Source: an uncultured Planctomycetaceae bacterium
GTDB lineage: Bacteria > Planctomycetota > Planctomycetia > Planctomycetales > Planctomycetaceae
Direction: 5' to 3'
NCBI GenBank assembly: GCA_903858815.1
Contig: CAIOKE010000154.1
Span: 1 to 64,000 of the forward strand
DNA length: 64,000 bases
The notes beneath the pieces were generated by a model. That model was not told where the DNA came from. It worked only from the letters and a program-made list of their open reading frames with translations, and made no database searches. Shown here piece after piece: positions 26,741-36,287 of the stretch. A program made the position numbers and the translations under genes. How positions within the stretch are numbered: position 1 is the stretch's first letter; each line of letters starts with the position of its first letter.

Positions 26741-27868
26741 TCATTTCATGCCGAACAGGCTGGCCAGTCCGCTCCGTGTCTGCGACTTGTTGTGCAGACG
26801 TGAGGGGAAGAAGGCCTGACTGTCGGTCGGGGGAACCGGAGCCGGCAGAACTTCAGCGGCCGGAGCGGCAGCCGGAGCTTCAACCGGAGCGGCCTGATGA
26901 CCACAGGCTCCATTAGCACAGCCTTCCGTGCAGCTGTCGCAGTTGCCGTCGACGATCTCGTAGCCACAGGCTTCGAGAGCTTCTTCAGCCTGACGACGTA
27001 CGCCACGATCACAGTCAGCCAGAGCACAGGTCAGAGCGGACACAACTGCCGGACTGCAGCAGCAGCTGTTGCTGCGGGCTGCATCACCCAGCTCGTCTGC
27101 GGCTTCCTTACGCACACGCTCGTCGGTGTCGTTCAGACCATACACAAACGCGTTGATGATCTCCGGATGGCATGAGCAGTCGTAGTCGCCCAGCTCATCC
27201 AGAGCATTGCGACGCTTCACAGCGTAACAATCAGTCATCGACGTGTAGATCAGCTTGGCGATCTCACACGCATCTTCAGCCGAGCAGCCTTCGCCACACT
27301 CATTACCACAACCGTCACCGGCTGGAGCAGCACAGCTTGGGTCGCCGGCACAGCCAGCCGGAGCAGCACAGCCAGCACCTGCCGGAGCTGCACAGTTCGG
27401 GTCGGCAGCACAGCCAGCCGGAGCTGCACAGCCAGCACCTGCCGGAGCGGCACAGTTCGGGTCGGCAGCACAGCCAGCCGGAGCTGCGCATCCAGCACCT
27501 GCCGGAGCGGCACAGTTCGGATCAGCAGCGCAGCCAGCCGGAGCTGCACAACCAGGACCTGCCGGTGCACAGCCAGCCGGTGCGGCACAGCCATCACCAG
27601 CAGGAGCACCACAGGAAACAGGCGCACAGCCTGAATCGTTTCCACATCCGTCATCACAGCACGGTGGCTTGATGTCGGAGCACTTGCGCTGGTACGTGTA
27701 CACGTTCTTGTGACACGGACGCGCAATCGTCGGTTTACAAACTGCTGGCTGACAATCTTCAGCACAGCCGCAGCTCTTGCAGCCGCCGCTTCCGAACAGA
27801 CCGGCTTCAACCGTGCCTGTCATCCCGGCCAGCGCGACTGCTGCACTGAACATCCATGACAACTTCAT
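26741..27868 (-). CDS. exported Cys-rich tandem-repeat protein with HEAT-like repeats
   Basis: After a signal peptide (1-22, cut near VEA) comes a region with dozens of Cys and a 20-residue repeat of the form GCAAPAGCAADPNCAAPAGA in about three near-identical copies plus flanking partial copies. Residues of about 235-330 form two HEAT-like units (DELGDYDCSCHPEIINAF and ADELGDAARSNSCCCSPAV), themselves rich in Cys. An Ala/Pro linker and a short basic tail ending LFGMK follow. The ATG at 27868 has AAGGAG upstream (375 residues). Function unknown; a disulphide-linked or metal-binding envelope protein is an inference. Confidence 0.75.
   Translation of the reverse strand: MKLSWMFSAAVALAGMTGTVEAGLFGSGGCKSCGCAEDCQPAVCKPTIARPCHKNVYTYQRKCSDIKPPCCDDGCGNDSGCAPVSCGAPAGDGCAAPAGCAPAGPGCAAPAGCAADPNCAAPAGAGCAAPAGCAADPNCAAPAGAGCAAPAGCAADPNCAAPAGAGCAAPAGCAGDPSCAAPAGDGCGNECGEGCSAEDACEIAKLIYTSMTDCYAVKRRNALDELGDYDCSCHPEIINAFVYGLNDTDERVRKEAADELGDAARSNSCCCSPAVVSALTCALADCDRGVRRQAEEALEACGYEIVDGNCDSCTEGCANGACGHQAAPVEAPAAAPAAEVLPAPVPPTDSQAFFPSRLHNKSQTRSGLASLFGMK
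27315..27570. repeat. 60-bp tandem repeat inside the Cys-rich gene
   Basis: Copies beginning at 27361, 27421 and 27481 match over most of 60 bp, with partial copies on both sides. The period is 20 codons, so gain or loss of a copy keeps the frame. It encodes the Cys-Ala-Pro repeat of the protein. Confidence 0.9.
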
Positions 27869-28598
27869 GTTCCTGTTTCTCCTTCTCAAGGAAATCGTTC
27901 CTTCGACCGCCCTGTCCGACAACTGTCCCCGTGCACTTCTCGGCTCGAACTTCTCAAATCCCTCGATCTGCGGTGGGATCTTTGCTTCTCCACACCTTCT
28001 CGCAGCTACTCAGAATCTCAGACAGTCGTTCCGGCAATCACAGTCGATGACTTCACATCGTATTTCAGGGAATTAAGGCCTCCGTAGCCTCAATCTGCCA
28101 TCTGCAGTCCGAGGGACTTGCGAGGTCTATCGTCGCCTTCAATTCCTCCCCTTGAATCTGCGCAGGTGTTTGCTGCACAATTACTTGCGTCAATTTTCGT
28201 TACGTTTATAGCGGTCGTACCAGTCGCGCAAAATGGGCTGACTTTTCAGCCCCTGCAATCGCTACAGCTCCCCCGAACCTGTCAAAACAGGTAATCTGGA
28301 ACAGTCATTTCTTTGAATCCGGTTCTATCTGCTGTGCCGGTGACGACCACTGCCATCACCTTCAGCGAATCGAGGGGCTCGGTGAAATCCCAGGATTCGG
28401 ACTAATCCATAGGATTGGACCGCGCAGTTAGCCGTCTCAATCGCCCTCGTGCTGCAGCCCGTCTTGCGTCTCAGTCCGGAATTTCGCTAGGATCCCAGTA
28501 GTCTTCACCTTTCTGAGACTCGGCTCAGCGGCTGAATTTCCTGCCGCAGGACGCACGATTCGGGTCACAGCGGGTACCAGCAGGCTACGGAGAGCTTG
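27869..28598. other. 730-bp divergent intergenic region, no gene supported
   Basis: The largest gene-free gap lies between the Cys-rich gene and lpxD. I see no open frame that resembles a gene. Two small inverted repeats stand out: AAGGAA-ATCG-TTCCTT (27888-27903), close to the ribosome-binding site of the Cys-rich gene, and GGGCTGA-CTTT-TCAGCCC (28235-28252). The base composition around 28170-28220 is more AT-rich than its surroundings, as expected for promoters. A small RNA cannot be excluded. Confidence 0.6.
28235..28252. promoter_or_regulatory. perfect 7-bp hairpin in the long intergenic region
   Basis: GGGCTGA-CTTT-TCAGCCC has a perfect 7-bp stem. On the minus strand it is followed by CATTTTGC, a weak T-rich run, so it could be a terminator-like or small-RNA element. 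Confidence 0.35.
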
Positions 28599-29699
28599 AT
28601 GTTGATAACGAAGCCACGACCGGCACTGACCGTCGCGGAAATTGCTCAGGCGCTGCATGCCCAGCTGCTGGGTAACCCCGATGTTTCAATCGACGACGTG
28701 CAGATTCTTGAACGCGCCACCGCTCGAGATCTGACGTTTGTGGGAAATCAGAAGAACCTGTCACGCCTGAAACAGACAGCGGCCCGCGTGATTATTGTCC
28801 CGTTGGCCGTGCGCGATGAACTGCCGGCGACTGACGATCGAACCTTTGTACTGGTGCCAGAGGCTGAACCCGCATTTTTGACGATCGCAGGCCTGCTGAG
28901 ACCGCCCCGACAGCGTCCGAACATCGGAATCTCTGCCCATGCGGTTGTTCACGATTCGGCCCGCATCGGCTCAAACACCAATATTCACCCACATGCTGTC
29001 ATTGGTGCCGACGTCACCATCGGACACAGCTGTGACATTCATGCGGGAGTGGTAGTGGGAGACGGCTGCTCGATCGGTGACAATGTGGTGCTGCACCCTG
29101 GTACCGTGCTCTATTCTGACGTCCAGATCGGCAATCACGTCATTATTCACGCGGGTTGTGTCATCGGGGCTGACGGTTTTGGCTACCGATTTGTCAATGG
29201 TGGACATCAGCGACTGCCGCACTTCGGCATCGTCCGGATCTGTGATGACGTGGAAATCGGTGCCTGCACAACAATCGACCGCGCCAAGGTTGGCGAGACC
29301 GTCATTGGAACGGGAACTCGTATCGATAACCTCGTCATGATTGGCCATAACTGCCAGATTGGTCGCCATAATCTTCTCGTGTCTCAGGTGGGATTTGCTG
29401 GTTCCGTTTCCACCGGGGACTATGTCGTATGTGCGGGTCAGGTGGGGGTCGCAGACCATGTGCACCTTGGCGATGGTGCGATTGTGGGGGCCAAGGCGGG
29501 CGTGCATCGAGACATGCCCGGGGGCCAGACATATCTGGGAGCACCGGCCGGTCCGGTAGCTGAAACAACGCGACAGCTGATGGCTCTTAAACGACTGCCC
29601 GATCTTCGAGACACAGTTCGGCAACTCGAGCGGGACATGGCAGAGCTGCGCAGACGCCTTGACGGACCATCTGAAACAGCAGAGTCGGCTGCTGCCTGA
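28599..29699 (+). CDS. lpxD: UDP-3-O-(3-hydroxyacyl)glucosamine N-acyltransferase (LpxD)
   Basis: LpxD adds the second hydroxyacyl chain in lipid A synthesis, from acyl-ACP. The N-terminal uridine-binding domain (to about 110) is followed by a left-handed beta helix of hexapeptide repeats (IGSNTNIHPHAVIGADVTIG, then DNVVLHPGTVLYSDV). The acyltransferase signature with catalytic His lies in NLVMIGHNCQIGRHNLLVSQ. A C-terminal helix ends the protein. GGAG precedes the ATG at 28599; a TTG three bases earlier is also possible. 366 residues. lpxI follows 46 bp later, so the two lipid A genes form an operon. Confidence 0.95.
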   Translation: MLITKPRPALTVAEIAQALHAQLLGNPDVSIDDVQILERATARDLTFVGNQKNLSRLKQTAARVIIVPLAVRDELPATDDRTFVLVPEAEPAFLTIAGLLRPPRQRPNIGISAHAVVHDSARIGSNTNIHPHAVIGADVTIGHSCDIHAGVVVGDGCSIGDNVVLHPGTVLYSDVQIGNHVIIHAGCVIGADGFGYRFVNGGHQRLPHFGIVRICDDVEIGACTTIDRAKVGETVIGTGTRIDNLVMIGHNCQIGRHNLLVSQVGFAGSVSTGDYVVCAGQVGVADHVHLGDGAIVGAKAGVHRDMPGGQTYLGAPAGPVAETTRQLMALKRLPDLRDTVRQLERDMAELRRRLDGPSETAESAAA

Positions 29700-29745
29700 C
29701 GTTCCCCTGTGTCTCACGATTCGTCCTTATACACTCGCAGGTACC

Positions 29746-30681
29746 ATGTCCTCTGACTTCCCAAATCCTGATGCCAGGCCTGAAACGCTGGCCTTTCCTC
29801 GGCACCCGCAGGAAGGCACCGGAGCACTGCGTCTGGGGCTGCTGGCTGGTGGCGGTGAGTTTCCCGTCCGCTTTGCACGTTCAGCGCGGCGAGCCGGGCA
29901 CTTTGTCTACGGACTGGGCGTCGCTGGAATGGCATCGGAAGAGCTGTTTGATGCCTGCAGTGAATTTCGCTTCGCACCGCTGGCACGCATGGGAAAAGCT
30001 ATTCGGCTGCTGCGAAAGGCAAAAGTTGACCGCGTCATAATGGCGGGAAAGATCGAAAAGACCGTCCTGTTTCATCCGTTCCGCTGGCTGCGACTGCTGC
30101 CCGACTGGCGCACCATCCATATGTGGTATCGATTCGCGCGGCAGAACAAGAAAGATGACACCATTCTGCTGGCAATCATTCGGGAATTTGAGCGTGACGG
30201 ACTCGTTTTTGACTCGGCACTTACCTTTGCACCGGAGCTGCTTGTGAAACACGGCTTTCTCACCCAGCGTCGTCCCACACCGGCCCAGTGGAAGGACATC
30301 CGTTTCGGCTGGGATCTGGCCCGTGAAATGGGACGACTGGACGTCGGTCAGACTGTCGTTGTCAACGATACCGCTGTCATTGCGGTAGAGGCCATTGAAG
30401 GGACGGATCGCTGTATCAGACGAGCCGGGGAGCTCTGTCGTCGTGGCGGGTTCACGGTCGTCAAGGTGGCCAAGCCGGGACAGGACATGCGATTTGACGT
30501 ACCCACAGTGGGTGCTGAGACAATTCGCAGCATGCACGAAGCTGGTGGTCGAGTGCTGGCGATTGAGGCCGGCATGACAATCATCATCAGTCCCGAAGAA
30601 ACGGCCGCACTGGCCGACAAATTCGGTATTTCCATTGTCGCAGTCAATGCTGAGGAACTGGCACTGCAGTCTGTCGCCTGA
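29746..30681 (+). CDS. lpxI: UDP-2,3-diacylglucosamine pyrophosphatase (LpxI)
   Basis: LpxI (formerly DUF1009) hydrolyses UDP-2,3-diacylglucosamine to lipid X, the step done by LpxH in E. coli. LGLLAGGGEFPVRFARSARR at the N-terminus, VDRVIMAGKIEKTVLFHPF, and the C-terminal half with VVVNDTAVIAVEAIEGTD and GGFTVVKVAKPGQDMRFDVP are characteristic. I start at the ATG at 29746 (AGG 4 nt upstream), giving 311 residues; the frame extends upstream into lpxD. The pairing with lpxD supports both calls. Confidence 0.92.
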   Translation: MSSDFPNPDARPETLAFPRHPQEGTGALRLGLLAGGGEFPVRFARSARRAGHFVYGLGVAGMASEELFDACSEFRFAPLARMGKAIRLLRKAKVDRVIMAGKIEKTVLFHPFRWLRLLPDWRTIHMWYRFARQNKKDDTILLAIIREFERDGLVFDSALTFAPELLVKHGFLTQRRPTPAQWKDIRFGWDLAREMGRLDVGQTVVVNDTAVIAVEAIEGTDRCIRRAGELCRRGGFTVVKVAKPGQDMRFDVPTVGAETIRSMHEAGGRVLAIEAGMTIIISPEETAALADKFGISIVAVNAEELALQSVA

Positions 30682-30787
30682 TCTGCACCTGTGATTCACA
30701 CCGTGCAGACTGCCGAAATTTGCCCTGTCATAGACCGGATTCGCTCATTCCCCTGCGGAATCCAGCAAATTTGTCCGACAAAATCTT

Positions 30788-30817
30788 TTGGTACTCACAG
30801 CGCTCTTGCGTTAGAAT
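30788..30817 (+). promoter_or_regulatory. candidate sigma70-type promoter
   Basis: TTGGTA, an 18-bp spacer and TAGAAT lie about 105 bp before the ATG at 30922. It is the best promoter-like string in this gap. Confidence 0.4.
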
Positions 30818-30921
30818 CTGGATCGATCGGGCAAAGACTGCCTGTCTTTTGACTCTTCCTCGCCCGCCCCCGTCGATGGATCCGACCCGGCATCAGGCAT
30901 TCCTGCGCATCGGTGGTCTCC

Positions 30922-31977
30922 ATGGATCCTTCTGCCATCCGTTCGGCCTGTGACCGCATTCTGCGGTCTGCCACAGTTGTCCGCCCTGCCCTGCTGCTCA
31001 TTTGCAGCCTGCTGCATGCTGCTCCGGCCAGTGCTCAAACCGACGCCAATACTCGGGCCGGTGGTGGGATTGTCTGGTACGTCGGCACGGTACTCTCAAC
31101 AGCTGCCGAAGCTGAGCGAATTGACCTCGGTGATGTCCACGGAGTCCTCGAAGGGGATAAACTGGCAGCATTTCGCCGTACTGACAATCACTACCGACCG
31201 CTGGGTTCCATCCAGATCGTTGATTCCCATCCCACATGGTCACGTCCAGGTGGCCCGGTGGCCACCCAACTGCAGCAGGGTGACCTCGTGCTGGGAATTC
31301 GCACAATCCGCCAGATCGGTACCGGCAAAGACTACAGTGAAGCATTCCTGAATCGCCAGCTGATCCGCAACAGTAATCGCAACGGGTACTCAACACTGCG
31401 TGAACAGGAAACGGCTCAGACGCTGCGATCCATCGTCAATCGACAGCCCAAATGGGCTCGCCAGTTAAAGCCTGTTGCCGGGCGCGTCAAAGGCTCATCT
31501 TTAACCGCAGAAGACTTCGAATCGCTGCAACCACTGCTCAAACAAATCCAGCGGTTTCAGGACTTCAGTGCCCTCGGGATTCCGCTTGAAAAGTCCGCTT
31601 CACCGGAGTGGGCCTCTGTCGCCGCCGTGCTGACACCGGTTCCTGCCATCCCCGTCCCCTCCTCCGGTGACAGTTCGCCACAGGCCATCCCCGCCGATGC
31701 CGCAGCCAGTCCGGATTCACTCGCTGCTGTGCTCAACCGCCGCATCGAACTGATCCAGCAGGAAACAGCAGTTGTCATGTTCGACAGGTTTCCTGAAGAA
31801 CGCATCCTCAGCAGCATGATCTGCACTGCCATTGGCATCGAAAATCCTCGCAACGAGTCCCTCTGGATCGGTCTCGAACTGTCTCGTTCGCAGTTTCCTG
31901 AGCTGGCGAATGATCGAGAGATTCAGCAGGAGATACCGGAGATCCTGAAACGCGTCCGGAATGCGTCTGACCAGTGA
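30922..31977 (+). CDS. exported protein of unknown function
   Basis: I do not recognise the family. The 351-residue product starts with a basic stretch and a hydrophobic signal segment (about 20-38, ending near ASAQ). A region of about 50-130 (VWYVGTVLSTAAEAERIDLG, GDLVLGIRTI) looks like a small beta domain, followed by a helical part and a Pro/Ser-rich linker near 230. A GTG nine bases upstream is an alternative start. It lies between lpxI and mutL on the same strand with its own likely promoter. Confidence 0.7.
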   Translation: MDPSAIRSACDRILRSATVVRPALLLICSLLHAAPASAQTDANTRAGGGIVWYVGTVLSTAAEAERIDLGDVHGVLEGDKLAAFRRTDNHYRPLGSIQIVDSHPTWSRPGGPVATQLQQGDLVLGIRTIRQIGTGKDYSEAFLNRQLIRNSNRNGYSTLREQETAQTLRSIVNRQPKWARQLKPVAGRVKGSSLTAEDFESLQPLLKQIQRFQDFSALGIPLEKSASPEWASVAAVLTPVPAIPVPSSGDSSPQAIPADAAASPDSLAAVLNRRIELIQQETAVVMFDRFPEERILSSMICTAIGIENPRNESLWIGLELSRSQFPELANDREIQQEIPEILKRVRNASDQ

Positions 31978-32068
31978 AAAACAGCGTCCGGAAGGTGGGC
32001 GGAATCGATAAAAAGGGGAAAACAGAGAGCGTTTTGGGATCCAGCGGGAAAAGTGTTTCGGGGGCTGT

Positions 32069-32074
32069 TATAAT
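32069..32074 (+). promoter_or_regulatory. candidate -10 box for mutL
   Basis: A perfect TATAAT lies 55 bp before the mutL ATG. No good -35 box stands at the usual distance. The predicted leader of about 45 nt contains a run of eight C at 32119-32126. Confidence 0.4.
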
Positions 32075-32129
32075 CGGGTCTCAGCAGCGCGGACGTCTGC
32101 AGTTCTCCTCGTAAACGGCCCCCCCCGCC

Positions 32130-34067
32130 ATGCCACGCATCCAGCAGCTTGACACTCAGGTCATCAATCGCATTGCCGCTGGTGAAGTGATTGAGCGGCC
32201 GGCCAGCGTCGTCAAAGAACTGCTCGAAAACTGCGTCGATGCGCTCTCTACTCGCATCGATCTCGAAGTTGTCAACGGTGGCATGGATCTGATTCGGGTG
32301 GTTGACGACGGGGAAGGCATTCATCCCGAAGATATGCTGCTGGCGGTCACTGCTCATGCCACCAGCAAAATCCAGTCGGATTCTGATCTGGACCACGTCA
32401 CAACTCTTGGATTTCGCGGCGAAGCACTCGCTTCCATCGCCTCAGTCTCGCGGCTCCGCATCCGCACGCGACCTCACGAAAACGAAGTCGGTCGCGAACT
32501 GGAAAGCCAGGGTGGCCAGATCGTCGTCAATCGCGACTGCGGCTGCCCACCGGGCACTGTCATGGAAGTCCACAACCTGTTTTACAATACGCCCGCTCGA
32601 CGACGATTCCTGAAGAAAGCCTCCACCGAATTCGGACACATCGTCGACCAGTTTTCTCGCATTGCGATGGCCAATCCTCGCATGCACCTGACGCTCAGAC
32701 ACAACGAAAAACTCGTCTACGAACTCCCGGCATCGGCCGATCCTGTCGACCGAATTCGACGCTTCTTCGGCAGTGAGGTGGCCGATCATCTGATCGAGCT
32801 GTCGTCCGAGGTTGAGCTGCCGGGACAGCGCAAAGTACGTCTGTACGGACACGTCGGCGAACCTTCGCTCAGCCGCGCGACGCGACGCGACCAGTTCCTG
32901 TTCCTGAATGGTCGCTGGATCCAGGATCGCAGTCTGCAGCATGCCCTTGAGGAAGCCTATCGCGGACTGTTAATGGTCGGTCGACACCCCGTCAGTTTTC
33001 TGTTCCTTGATCTGCCTCCGGCGCTGGTCGACGTCAACGTCCATCCCACAAAAAGTGAAGTCCGATTTCAGGATGGCCAGCTGCTCTACAGGCAATTGCT
33101 GAAGACGCTGCGGGATCGCTTTCTGTCACTGGAATTCCGAGTTGGCCTGAATCTGAACGAAGCGTCCGCAGCAGCGGCATCGCAAGCCCCCGGGCCTGCC
33201 CCTGCAGAATCTGGATTTGCTTCAGATCTTCGATTTGATCGGCCTGAATCGGCTGTTCGCCAGCATCGACAGCTCAATCTGTCCCAGCCGCGTACCCATC
33301 TGCCATCGCCGCCTGTCATCTCACAGGCTGCCATGACCGGACGAACCATTCTCAATCACCCGGAAGTCGTTGCTGCACTGGCTGTCCCGCCTTCTCAGGC
33401 TCGCGGCAGCACCTCAGCTGCCCCCGTCACGGACTCTCCGGACCCCATGCTTGCAGAATCCACTGTCAGCAGCTCGCCTGAAATCCTGACGGACGAATTC
33501 CGTGCCTTCCAGATCTACGACTGCTATCTTGTCGTTGCCAGTGACGCAGGACTGGAAATCATCGATCAGCATGCTCTGCACGAACGTATCATGTACGAAC
33601 ACCTGCGTAACAAGATCCTTGCGGGCGTTGTTGAATCTCAGCGACTGCTGATTCCGGAAACAATAGAATGCACAGCCGTGCAGGCCGCCGCGGTGCTCGA
33701 AGCGTCTGAACTTATGACGCAAATGGGCTTCGACATTCAGGAATTCGGCGGAACAACATTGCTGTTGCATGCGTTTCCTTCCCTGATCCCGCGCGGTGGG
33801 ATCGTCCGCATCGTCCTTGACTTCGCTGAAAAACTGGTACAAAAAGACGGCCGACTCAGCCGTCGCGATCTGCTGGACCACATGCTGCACACCATGTCAT
33901 GTCGCGCAGCCATCAAGTCCGGACAACGCCTGACGATCGAAGAAATGCGCGAACTTCTGCGACAACGACATCTGGTTCAGGATGCTCATCACTGCCCACA
34001 CGGTCGCCCCACAGCACTGACCCTGAGCAGACATACGCTCGATCAGCAATTCGGCAGGCTCGGCTGA
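32130..34067 (+). CDS. mutL: DNA mismatch repair protein MutL
   Basis: MutL is the matchmaker between mismatch recognition and strand removal. The GHKL ATPase motifs are present near the N-terminus (AAGEVIERPASVVKELLENC, then VDDGEGI and TLGFRGEALASIASVSRL). A Pro/Ala/Ser linker spans about 345-445. The C-terminal endonuclease motif DQHA-x2-E-x4-E is intact at 479-490, and CPHGRP at 622-627 is also kept, so this is the nicking type of MutL, unlike E. coli. 645 residues. No mutS is nearby. Convergent with the ABC permease gene, 33 bp apart, with no clear terminator between. Confidence 0.95.
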   Translation: MPRIQQLDTQVINRIAAGEVIERPASVVKELLENCVDALSTRIDLEVVNGGMDLIRVVDDGEGIHPEDMLLAVTAHATSKIQSDSDLDHVTTLGFRGEALASIASVSRLRIRTRPHENEVGRELESQGGQIVVNRDCGCPPGTVMEVHNLFYNTPARRRFLKKASTEFGHIVDQFSRIAMANPRMHLTLRHNEKLVYELPASADPVDRIRRFFGSEVADHLIELSSEVELPGQRKVRLYGHVGEPSLSRATRRDQFLFLNGRWIQDRSLQHALEEAYRGLLMVGRHPVSFLFLDLPPALVDVNVHPTKSEVRFQDGQLLYRQLLKTLRDRFLSLEFRVGLNLNEASAAAASQAPGPAPAESGFASDLRFDRPESAVRQHRQLNLSQPRTHLPSPPVISQAAMTGRTILNHPEVVAALAVPPSQARGSTSAAPVTDSPDPMLAESTVSSSPEILTDEFRAFQIYDCYLVVASDAGLEIIDQHALHERIMYEHLRNKILAGVVESQRLLIPETIECTAVQAAAVLEASELMTQMGFDIQEFGGTTLLLHAFPSLIPRGGIVRIVLDFAEKLVQKDGRLSRRDLLDHMLHTMSCRAAIKSGQRLTIEEMRELLRQRHLVQDAHHCPHGRPTALTLSRHTLDQQFGRLG

Positions 34068-34100
34068 TTCGAATGCCCCGCGGTCCCCTGACTCCACAGA

Positions 34101-35441
34101 TCACTCGTGCCGTAGCGCTTCAATCGGATCAAGCTGAGCAGCTGATCTCGCCGGGTACATCCCGAAGATCACCCCGATCCCCACGGAAATGCCGAATGCC
34201 AGCGGCAGACTGGCCGGAACAACCTGAGGATTCAGATTGGTGAACATCTCACTGAATTCTGAACCACCACCGGATTCAAAGAAGAATCGCTCCGCGACTG
34301 ACTTAAGTCCCTGGAAGACCCACGGAGTCGAAAGCCCCAGCAACACTCCAATCATCCCACCACTGCCAGCCAGAACAATCGTCTCGGTCAGAAACTGTGT
34401 CGTAATATCCTGACGTTTGGCACCAAGGGCTCGACGAATACCGATCTCACGAGTCCGCTCGGTCACGGTTGCCAGCATGATATTCATAATACCAATGCCA
34501 CCAACGATCAGACTGATCGCCGCAATCGAACCAAGCACCACATTGAAAATCGTACGAATCTGAGCAGCCTGCTTCAACAGCTCCTGCGGAACCACGACTG
34601 AATAATCATTGCCCGAGCGATGTGTCTGCTGCAGACTTTCCCGAATCACTCCCGCGGTCGGTACCACCTGATCCACATCGGAAATTGTCAGCGTAATCTG
34701 GTTCAGCTCCACTTCCTCCGCACTGAACGAACCCTGTCGGCGATCGATGTCCAGATCACCCATCCGGACTCGCATGGTCTCCAGAGGAATATAGATGTCC
34801 TGGTTGTATTCCTGACCCGACATACTACCCCCGATGGCCGCACTGGCTTCGCGCGGAGTCGTTACACCGACAACCGCGTAACGACGATCAGCAATCTTCA
34901 CAGACTGCCCGACCGGGTCCTGATACTGAAACAACTCTTCAGCCGTCTGCGACGCAAGGACACAAACGTTTGTCTTTTCACGACGATCCTTGTCAGAAAT
35001 GAAACGCCCCTGAGCCAGCTCGAGATGATTCATGTCGAGGTACTCGGGAGTACACCCGACGATGCGACAGTTCATTTCGCGATGCAGAAATCGACACGCC
35101 TTGGTGATCTCTCGAATCGGTACCGCCTGCAGCACGGTCGGAATCGTCCTTGAAAGCAGATCAAAATCCGCTCGCTTCAGCCCATACCGCAGAACAAAGC
35201 TGTTCTGATTCTGAGCACTGGCGTTTTCACGTGGCGGCTTGACGCTGCGCACGATGATATTTGTCGCCCCCAGCTGCAGCACCTGCTTCTGAGCCTGCTG
35301 ACTGGCACCTTCACCAATCGCCAGCATCGCAATAACCGAAAACACTCCGAAGACAATCCCCAGCATCGTCAGGCCGGAACGCAGCTTGTGCAGCATCAGG
35401 CTCTTTAAAGCCAGCTGAACTGTTCGCAGAATATTGGACAT
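34101..35441 (-). CDS. ABC transporter permease, MacB/FtsX type
   Basis: The 446-residue protein has an N-terminal helix (about 15-45, with [19 protein letters not shown]), a periplasmic domain of about 220 residues, and three C-terminal helices (from [20 protein letters not shown]). [17 protein letters not shown] is the signature of the FtsX/MacB permease group. It lacks the fused ATPase of MacB; that is the separate gene upstream. I start at the ATG at 35441; an in-frame TTG lies at 35459. Last gene of a four-gene tripartite efflux operon. Confidence 0.9.
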   Translation of the reverse strand: MSNILRTVQLALKSLMLHKLRSGLTMLGIVFGVFSVIAMLAIGEGASQQAQKQVLQLGATNIIVRSVKPPRENASAQNQNSFVLRYGLKRADFDLLSRTIPTVLQAVPIREITKACRFLHREMNCRIVGCTPEYLDMNHLELAQGRFISDKDRREKTNVCVLASQTAEELFQYQDPVGQSVKIADRRYAVVGVTTPREASAAIGGSMSGQEYNQDIYIPLETMRVRMGDLDIDRRQGSFSAEEVELNQITLTISDVDQVVPTAGVIRESLQQTHRSGNDYSVVVPQELLKQAAQIRTIFNVVLGSIAAISLIVGGIGIMNIMLATVTERTREIGIRRALGAKRQDITTQFLTETIVLAGSGGMIGVLLGLSTPWVFQGLKSVAERFFFESGGGSEFSEMFTNLNPQVVPASLPLAFGISVGIGVIFGMYPARSAAQLDPIEALRHE

Positions 35442-35519
35442 AAAACGCCAACCCGACAAAATGATCCGGAACCCGCTGCCGGGTACCCAAAGAATCCAAC
35501 ACCCGCCAAGCGACGGATC

Positions 35520-36218
35520 TCAGCCCGGAAATAATCCTTCACCCGCAATCACTCCGTCCTTCATGTAGATCTGACGCTTCGCCAGCCGAGCGACTGAGGT
35601 CTCGTGAGTCACCATGATGATCGTACGACCCTCAAGGTTCAGCCTCAGCAGCATCTCCATAATCTCCTGCTCGGTCTTCGAATCCAGATTACCTGTCGGC
35701 TCATCCGCCAGAATAATCTCAGGATCGTTCACCAGCGATCGAGCAATGGCCACGCGCTGCTGTTGTCCCCCGGATAACTGAAACGGACGGTGATCCATGC
35801 GCTCACCCAGCCCCACCATCTCTGCCAGCTCTTTGATCCGCTGCTGCTCTCGTTCACCAATCTTCGGATAACCAGTGCGATAATGCAGCGGAACCTCTAT
35901 GTTCTCCAGCACCGTGTACTGCGGAATCAGATTATACGACTGAAAGATAAAACCAATCTTCTCGTTGCGGATCGTGGAAAGCTCGTCGTCCGTCATGGAA
36001 GACACATCACGACCACCCACGATGTAGTGACCTCGCGTTGGTCGGTCCAGAGCCCCCAGCAGGTTCAGCAAAGTACTTTTGCCACTGCCGGAAGATCCCA
36101 TGATCGCCACGAAATCCCCTCGCGGAAAATCGATCGAAACGCCACGCAGTGCCTGCACCGGCACAGTGCCCAGCATGTAGTCCTTCTGTAGATCGATTAC
36201 CTGTGCTGCCAGACTCAT
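35520..36218 (-). CDS. ABC transporter ATP-binding protein, MacB/LolD type
   Basis: The 232-residue ATPase has Walker [10 protein letters not shown] (41-49), the Q-loop in [14 protein letters not shown], the signature [15 protein letters not shown] and Walker [13 protein letters not shown], with the switch His in MVTHE. The match to MacB/LolD-type ATPases and the neighbours (permease downstream, HlyD-like adaptor upstream) point to a mechanotransmission-type exporter that works on periplasmic substrates rather than membrane transport proper. Confidence 0.93.
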   Translation of the reverse strand: MSLAAQVIDLQKDYMLGTVPVQALRGVSIDFPRGDFVAIMGSSGSGKSTLLNLLGALDRPTRGHYIVGGRDVSSMTDDELSTIRNEKIGFIFQSYNLIPQYTVLENIEVPLHYRTGYPKIGEREQQRIKELAEMVGLGERMDHRPFQLSGGQQQRVAIARSLVNDPEIILADEPTGNLDSKTEQEIMEMLLRLNLEGRTIIMVTHETSVARLAKRQIYMKDGVIAGEGLFPG

Positions 36219-36287
36219 GAGAAGCCACTACCCGAGTTCATAACCAGCCGGATAAGACACAGAAAACTGCTGCCCAGACAGCTGCAC

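Noticed and set aside
27315-27570. CRISPR-like periodicity
   Set aside because: Unit is 60 bp with no variable spacers and keeps a coding frame. The 15-bp tract at 36520-36640 and the 132-bp array at the left end fail for the same reason (no spacers).
27172-27713. Plus-strand frames of 150-166 codons across the Cys-rich repeat
   Set aside because: They translate the 60-bp repeat from the other strand as Gln/Ala/Gly/Pro repeats. The minus frame has a signal peptide, a ribosome-binding site and HEAT-like units.
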